Shown here in pieces: positions 1-3,069 of a DNA stretch of 5,522 nt (the first letter of the stretch is position 1; each line of letters starts with the position of its first letter). Made by a program: the position numbers and the translations under genes. The stretch spans positions 1-5,522 of the forward strand of contig WFRQ01000275.1 of NCBI GenBank assembly GCA_015486425.1, given 5' to 3'. Under the pieces are notes generated by a model. It was not told the DNA's origin. It was given only the letters and a program-made list of their open reading frames with translations, and ran no database searches. This DNA is from Deltaproteobacteria bacterium. Its GTDB lineage: Bacteria > Desulfobacterota > Dissulfuribacteria > Dissulfuribacterales > QOAL01.

Positions 1-904
1 GTTCAAACTCCATTACTGCCTCAAATACCGCTCCCACCGCAGTCTCAGGTGTGTCGAAGCAGTTGGTGGCCGCAAGTTCCATGAGTATGTCGCTGCCAAA
101 GAGTTTTCTGTCAGGGTTCATTGCTTCTGTAACCCCGTCAGTGAAGAGGAATATCATATCTCCTGGTGAGAGTGTTACCGTGTCCTCTCCGTAGCCTGCG
201 TCTTCCATTATACCAACCGCAGAGCCGTGACGCTGGTCAAGCAGGCTGACACTGCCGTCGGGCTGCCTCATTACCGGGGGATTGTGGCCTGCGTTTGTGT
301 ATAGCAGTTTGCCTGTGGAGAGGTCAAGAATGCCTGTAAATATGGTGACAAACATGCACGCATCATTATCCCTGGCAAGTTCCCTGTTTACATGCTCCAT
401 TATTGCCGCAGTGGAATTTTCGATCCTTGCAGCCGACTTGATCAGTGTCTGGGTAACGGCCATAAACAGGGCTGATGGCACTCCCTTGCCGGATACGTCG
501 CCGATGCAGAAGCAGAGGCGGTCCTGGTCAAGCATGTAAAAATCGTAGAAATCGCCTCCTACTTCCCTTGCCGGTACAAGTGAAGCCATGATTGAAAAGG
601 TGTCCTGGGCAGGAAATGCCGGGAAAGAGCGTGGAAGCATGGCCATCTGTATCTCCTGGCCCACGTTAAGCTCCCTTTCCATGCGCCGGTTGGCAATGGC
701 CAGGGCCTCTTCCGCCTCCTTGAGCTGGAGCTGACTCCGGTCACTGGTACGCATGATAAGGCGTGCCATTTTGAAGAGTTTGCGGTATTGACGCAGCAGT
801 TCACTGTATTCCTGACCAAAGTCAATGGCCTCATCACCGGAGGTAAGAAGTCCTTCTGCCCGCTTTATGATGGCCTTTTCCGAGGCGAATGCATCAGCAG
901 CCAT
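1..904 (-). CDS. Soluble SpoIIE-type PP2C phosphatase with N-terminal helical stalk; 3' end cut by window
   Basis: Second serine/threonine phosphatase of the operon, 301 residues visible and open at the left edge. It starts 46 bases after the HD-GYP stop. Residues 1-85 are helical and charged without a TM segment or signal peptide, so it is cytoplasmic. The PP2C domain runs from about 82 (NVGQEIQMAMLP). Metal-binding motifs are intact: REVGGDFYDF (D118), GDVSGKGVPSALFMA (D136), NAGHNPP (205-210) and FTDGVTEAMN (D256). The final DDxT-type motif would lie beyond the window, so at least a few dozen residues are missing and an added C-terminal domain cannot be excluded. This is the RsbU/SpoIIE class, which dephosphorylates STAS-type or other antagonist proteins. 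Here the substrate could be the DUF1987 protein or a partner encoded further downstream. Residues 36-75 resemble residues 29-68 of the HD-GYP protein, including a shared SDR triplet, which suggests a common regulator. Confidence 0.88.
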   Translation of the reverse strand, partial: MAADAFASEKAIIKRAEGLLTSGDEAIDFGQEYSELLRQYRKLFKMARLIMRTSDRSQLQLKEAEEALAIANRRMERELNVGQEIQMAMLPRSFPAFPAQDTFSIMASLVPAREVGGDFYDFYMLDQDRLCFCIGDVSGKGVPSALFMAVTQTLIKSAARIENSTAAIMEHVNRELARDNDACMFVTIFTGILDLSTGKLLYTNAGHNPPVMRQPDGSVSLLDQRHGSAVGIMEDAGYGEDTVTLSPGDMIFLFTDGVTEAMNPDRKLFGSDILMELAATNCFDTPETAVGAVFEAVMEFE

Positions 905-910
905 GAAGCG

Positions 911-915
911 TTCCT
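911..915 (-). promoter_or_regulatory. Ribosome binding site of the soluble SpoIIE-type phosphatase
   Basis: The minus strand reads AGGAA, then six bases (CGCTTC), then ATG at 904. This decides the start. An ATG further upstream at 941 is in another frame and reaches a stop after 15 codons. The frame of the phosphatase has an in-frame TGA at 938-940 and no ATG, GTG or TTG between it and 904. Confidence 0.65.
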
Positions 916-950
916 GCGGGGAGTCGACTTTTAAAATTCATGGCTTTTCC

Positions 951-1829
951 TTACTCCACATCCTGAAAGGCGTTTCTTATAATGAGAAACTGCTCTTTTT
1001 CCTCAAAAAAGATATCCACAAGCCGGGGATCAAAGTGATGTCCCCGCTCCTTGTGGAACAGCTCAAATATGTCCTGGTCATCCCAGGCCTTTTTGTAAAC
1101 GCGCCTGCTTCCAAGTGCGTCAAATACGTCTGCGAGCGCTGTAATGCGGCCATAAATATGTATGTCATTACCGGCAATGCCCTGTGGATAACCGGTGCCG
1201 TCCCATTTCTCATGGTGTTGAAATGCGATTATGGCTGAGGCTCTGAGTATGGGCCGCTCCGAGTGCTTGAGCATGTCATGGCCAAGGGTGGTGTGGCTTT
1301 TCATGTGCTCAAATTCCTGCTCTGACAGCGGGCCTGCCTTGTTCAGTATGGAGTCCGGGATTGCCACCTTGCCGATATCGTGCATGGGAGACGCCAGTTT
1401 TATGAGTTCTGCCTCTGCCTGATCCATGCCAAGGCCCAAGGCAAGCAGCGCCGAGTACTCTGCCACGCGCTTTACGTGGTTTCCGGTTTCCCTTGAGCGG
1501 CTTTCACCAATGGCGCCCATGGTGAATACCACCTCTTTCTGTGTCTCCTCAATCTCCCTGTTCAGGGCAAGTATCTCGGCAAGCCCTTCTCTGACACGGT
1601 CTTCAAGGTGATTTTTGTACTGGTCCAGCTCGGCATTGGCCTTCTCAAGCTCCTCATTAAGGTGAAGGAGCTGCATCTGCTGCCTGTCGCTCTGTGTGAT
1701 AATTTTATCAAGGCGCCTGCTTTTACGTCTGTAGTTCTTGATGAGGCTCTGGATATTGGCCTTGAGCAGTTCAATGTCGCTGTCCAGAAAATTCTCAAGG
1801 GAAAGCAGGAGCCTGTCTTCCTTTTCCAT
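951..1829 (-). CDS. HD-GYP domain protein with N-terminal helical stalk; predicted c-di-GMP phosphodiesterase
   Basis: Soluble protein of 292 residues. Residues 1-100 are helical and charged, with coiled-coil character (LNEELEKANAELDQYKNHLE). The HD-GYP domain spans about 101-280. All hallmark residues are visible: E114 and H118 in ETGNHVKRV, H150-D151 and K154 in MHDIGKVAIPD, H179 and H184 in HTTLGHDM, H205-H206 and the GYP triplet 213-215 in HHEKWDGTGYPQG, and D234 in ADVFDAL. This supports metal binding and hydrolysis of c-di-GMP. No receiver or sensor domain is present, so input probably comes through the stalk. The start lies 14 bases after the DUF1987 stop with no convincing Shine-Dalgarno sequence (CTCCGGCAAACGCC), which suggests translational coupling. 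It occupies the position where P. aeruginosa has siaD, a diguanylate cyclase, so it is probably the output enzyme but with opposite chemistry. The stalk resembles that of the downstream phosphatase. Confidence 0.9.
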   Translation of the reverse strand: MEKEDRLLLSLENFLDSDIELLKANIQSLIKNYRRKSRRLDKIITQSDRQQMQLLHLNEELEKANAELDQYKNHLEDRVREGLAEILALNREIEETQKEVVFTMGAIGESRSRETGNHVKRVAEYSALLALGLGMDQAEAELIKLASPMHDIGKVAIPDSILNKAGPLSEQEFEHMKSHTTLGHDMLKHSERPILRASAIIAFQHHEKWDGTGYPQGIAGNDIHIYGRITALADVFDALGSRRVYKKAWDDQDIFELFHKERGHHFDPRLVDIFFEEKEQFLIIRNAFQDVE

Positions 1830-1843
1830 GGCGTTTGCCGGAG

Positions 1844-2230
1844 TTACTCAGTTTTTTCCACAAGATTGAAGTTCAGGGATTCAAAATCATCCATGAAGTC
1901 CTCACCTGCCTCAAGGGCGTTTTCATTTTCAGAGTCATATATCCAGTTGATTTCAACAGTAAAGCCCTGGTCCGATGCCTCTTCTATCACATCAAAGAAG
2001 TCAAAGAAGAACTTTGAGCTGCTGGAGTTGAAATATATGATTTCCATGTTGAGAACAGTTTTGCCAGCCGGAGCAGAGGCTATGTAATCCTCTAACCATT
2101 TCATTACCGGAGCGTAGAACTCAAAAGTGTTTTCCGGGTATGATTTGCCCCGTATCTCAAGTGTCCGTGATTCAGGGTCAAGGCTGATTTCAGGACTGTA
2201 TTTTGTGGATTCAATGTAGAGTTTGTTCAT
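1844..2230 (-). CDS. SiaC-family regulatory phosphoprotein (DUF1987)
   Basis: Small cytoplasmic switch protein, 128 residues from the ATG at 2230. Family hallmarks are the N-terminal MNKLYIESTKYSPEI, the SYPEN motif (residues 30-34), the central YFNSSSSK (66-73) and the INWIYDSENENALEAGEDF region near the C-terminus. In P. aeruginosa SiaC, phosphorylation of Thr68 by SiaB and its removal by SiaA decide whether SiaC can bind and activate SiaD. The matching position here is a serine, S69, codon 2024-2026, inside a run of four serines. The frame also opens at a TTG at 2284, which would add 18 residues and leave 14 bases after the kinase stop. I prefer ATG 2230 because the protein then begins where SiaC does and the SYPEN motif falls at the same distance. 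Neither start has a strong Shine-Dalgarno sequence, so coupling to kinase translation is possible. Its expected partners are the kinase, one or both phosphatases, and the HD-GYP protein. Confidence 0.88.
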   Translation of the reverse strand: MNKLYIESTKYSPEISLDPESRTLEIRGKSYPENTFEFYAPVMKWLEDYIASAPAGKTVLNMEIIYFNSSSSKFFFDFFDVIEEASDQGFTVEINWIYDSENENALEAGEDFMDDFESLNFNLVEKTE

Positions 2231-2298
2231 GGTTATGCCCGCAATATCTAAGGAACTTTCCAAACCGCTTCGCTCAAGTTGCAAAGGACCCTGGCCCC

Positions 2299-2844
2299 CT
2301 ATCCCACATAAACTGTGATCTGGAAAAAGGCCTCTTCACTGCTTATCTCGCTGATTCTGTAGTCTATGGGCTCTGAAGAGCGCTTTGCCATCTCTATGAA
2401 CCCGAGACCTGCGCCTCTGTCATGCCGGTCCCTGCCGCTTCGGCGCACCTCACGGTAATAGGCTTTAAGCTGCTTCTTGTCCATGCCGTTTATCCTGTCT
2501 ATGCGTTCTGTTATCATGGGGCTGCTTTCCGGACGCATCCTGTTGCAACTGCTTACAAAATACTTTTCCTTTTCCCTGCTGTAACCTGTTACAAACAGGC
2601 CGGAGCTTTCCAGAAAATGGTCAGGGGTCTTTCTGCTGTCAATTGAATAGCTCATGACATTCTGCATCTGTTCAGTCATCACGGCAAAGATGTTGTGTAT
2701 GATGTTGCGCCTTGTGCCGCTCTCCTCAAGTTCCTTTTCAAGCATCTCTCCCACATTTATGAGTATTGACTGGGAAATGGTGCCGCTGAGGCTGAAGATA
2801 ACGCCCTCTGCGTCAAGAAGTTTTTTAAATTCAAACAGGTCCAT
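2299..2844 (-). CDS. SiaB-family protein kinase (GHKL/HATPase-like, DUF6272)
   Basis: Cytoplasmic protein of 181 residues, predicted to phosphorylate the DUF1987 protein encoded next, opposing the membrane phosphatase. It shows a degenerate Bergerat ATP-binding fold. An N-box-like ExxxN motif lies in MTEQMQNVMSYS (E58, N62) and a G-box-like motif in DRGAGLGFIEMAKR (G144, G146, G148). No phospho-acceptor His domain, signal peptide or TM segment is present, as in anti-sigma-factor-type Ser/Thr kinases (RsbW, SpoIIAB) and in P. aeruginosa SiaB. The ATG at 2844 has a good ribosome binding site, and the stop is TAG at 2299. The gene follows the 225-base repeat-rich gap and precedes the DUF1987 gene. 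Family identity rests on motif pattern, size and gene order; the kinase activity is inferred from the family. Confidence 0.85.
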   Translation of the reverse strand: MDLFEFKKLLDAEGVIFSLSGTISQSILINVGEMLEKELEESGTRRNIIHNIFAVMTEQMQNVMSYSIDSRKTPDHFLESSGLFVTGYSREKEKYFVSSCNRMRPESSPMITERIDRINGMDKKQLKAYYREVRRSGRDRHDRGAGLGFIEMAKRSSEPIDYRISEISSEEAFFQITVYVG

Positions 2845-2849
2845 AAGGG

Positions 2850-2855
2850 TTCCTT
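2850..2855 (-). promoter_or_regulatory. Ribosome binding site of the SiaB-like kinase gene
   Basis: The minus strand reads AAGGAA, then five bases (CCCTT), then ATG at 2844. This is the clearest Shine-Dalgarno sequence in the window and supports the 2844 start. It lies just inside the left copy of the 14-base repeat, so it would be kept if the gap insertion were removed. Confidence 0.7.
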
Positions 2856-2859
2856 ACTA

Positions 2860-2873
2860 TATTTTCACGGTAA
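2860..2873. repeat. 14-base direct repeat, copy 2
   Basis: Plus-strand TATTTTCACGGTAA lies just upstream (in the direction of transcription) of the kinase ribosome binding site. It pairs with 3046-3059, with one C/G difference. If the 186 bases between the repeat starts were removed, 39 bases would remain between the sensor phosphatase stop and the kinase start, similar to the other gaps of this operon. Confidence 0.6.
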
Positions 2874-2947
2874 CCGCCATTGTCTGGTCGGGCACAGGGA
2901 ACAATGAAAATACGCTTTTGCTGCGTGTGACATTGTATGAGCACAAG

Positions 2948-2963
2948 GGAAGCAGGAGCTTCC
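2948..2963. repeat. Hairpin with AGGA loop, 6-base perfect arms
   Basis: Plus-strand GGAAGC-AGGA-GCTTCC is a perfect 6-base stem with a 4-base loop. It has the same loop sequence as the neighbouring hairpin at 2972-2995, from which it is separated by 8 bases. Two stem-loops of different arm sequence with the same loop suggest a paired repeat element rather than chance. Confidence 0.6.
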
Positions 2964-2971
2964 GGTTCGTA

Positions 2972-2995
2972 GTTCCCAAACAGGAGTTTTGGAAC
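2972..2995. repeat. Hairpin with AGGA loop, 10-base arms
   Basis: Plus-strand arms GTTCCCAAAC and GTTTTGGAAC flank the loop AGGA. The arms pair over 10 positions with one mismatch. On the transcribed (minus) strand the loop reads UCCU. The unit resembles intergenic palindromes common in some proteobacteria, but no named family is claimed. No T run follows on the minus strand, so it is not a standard intrinsic terminator. Confidence 0.65.
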
Positions 2996-3017
2996 CAGCC
3001 AATGACAGTTTTTTTAC

Positions 3018-3045
3018 TTTGAGCCTTGAGCTTTCAGCTTTGAGC
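3018..3045. repeat. Tandem heptamer repeat, four copies
   Basis: On the plus strand four consecutive 7-base units read TTTGAGC, CTTGAGC, TTTCAGC, TTTGAGC. The first and last are identical and the inner two each differ from them by one base. Short GAGCTTT-type tandem arrays of this kind occur between genes in many bacterial genomes; I recognise the type from memory but cannot assign it to a named family. It directly abuts the direct repeat at 3046. Confidence 0.65.
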
Positions 3046-3059
3046 TATTTTCACCGTAA
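3046..3059. repeat. 14-base direct repeat, copy 1 (bracketing the gap)
   Basis: Plus-strand TATTTTCACCGTAA lies 10 bases beyond the stop codon of the sensor phosphatase. It matches the copy at 2860-2873 (TATTTTCACGGTAA) at 13 of 14 positions in the same orientation. The two copies start 186 bases apart and enclose all the hairpins and tandem repeats of the gap, as a target-site duplication or recombination scar would. No element of known family is recognised between them. Confidence 0.6.
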
Positions 3060-3069
3060 ATTTAGCAGG

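Larger units (their letters stand above)
2845..3069. other. 225-base intergenic gap without a gene, rich in repeats
   Basis: This is the only long gap in an otherwise tight operon. I see no credible coding region on either strand. It holds two stem-loops with the same tetraloop (2948-2963 and 2972-2995), a four-copy heptamer tandem repeat (3018-3045), and a 14-base direct repeat at both edges (2860-2873 and 3046-3059). The kinase ribosome binding site lies at its left end. No intrinsic terminator is visible on the minus strand: neither hairpin is followed by a T run in the direction of transcription. It therefore probably stays in the transcript as a spacer or a processing/attenuation element. 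Confidence 0.75.

Noticed and set aside
559..837. Minus-strand open frame of 92 codons
   Set aside because: It overlaps the SpoIIE-type phosphatase (904 to 1) in a different frame; only the frame from ATG 904 gives the PP2C motifs.
825..1238. Plus-strand open frame of 137 codons, and other plus-strand frames at 282-539, 1608-2087, 2422-2646, 3520-3936, 4391-4771
   Set aside because: All lie opposite well-supported minus-strand genes and show no recognisable domain; they are antisense shadows.
2855..2862. TATAGT on the minus strand as a -10 box for an internal promoter
   Set aside because: Transcription would start at or after the kinase ribosome binding site and remove it; no good -35 box at proper spacing was found.
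2857..2880. Tiny minus-strand frame MAVTVKI ending just before the kinase ribosome binding site
   Set aside because: Only seven codons with no ribosome binding site seen; part of it is the direct repeat itself.
2972..3015. Hairpin plus a run of seven T (3009-3015) as an intrinsic terminator
   Set aside because: The T run is on the plus strand, but all genes are on the minus strand, where it reads as an A run; the hairpin is not directly adjacent.
2654..3022. Plus-strand frame running from the kinase gene into the intergenic gap
   Set aside because: Half of it is antisense to the kinase; the remainder reads through the hairpins and shows no protein-like pattern.
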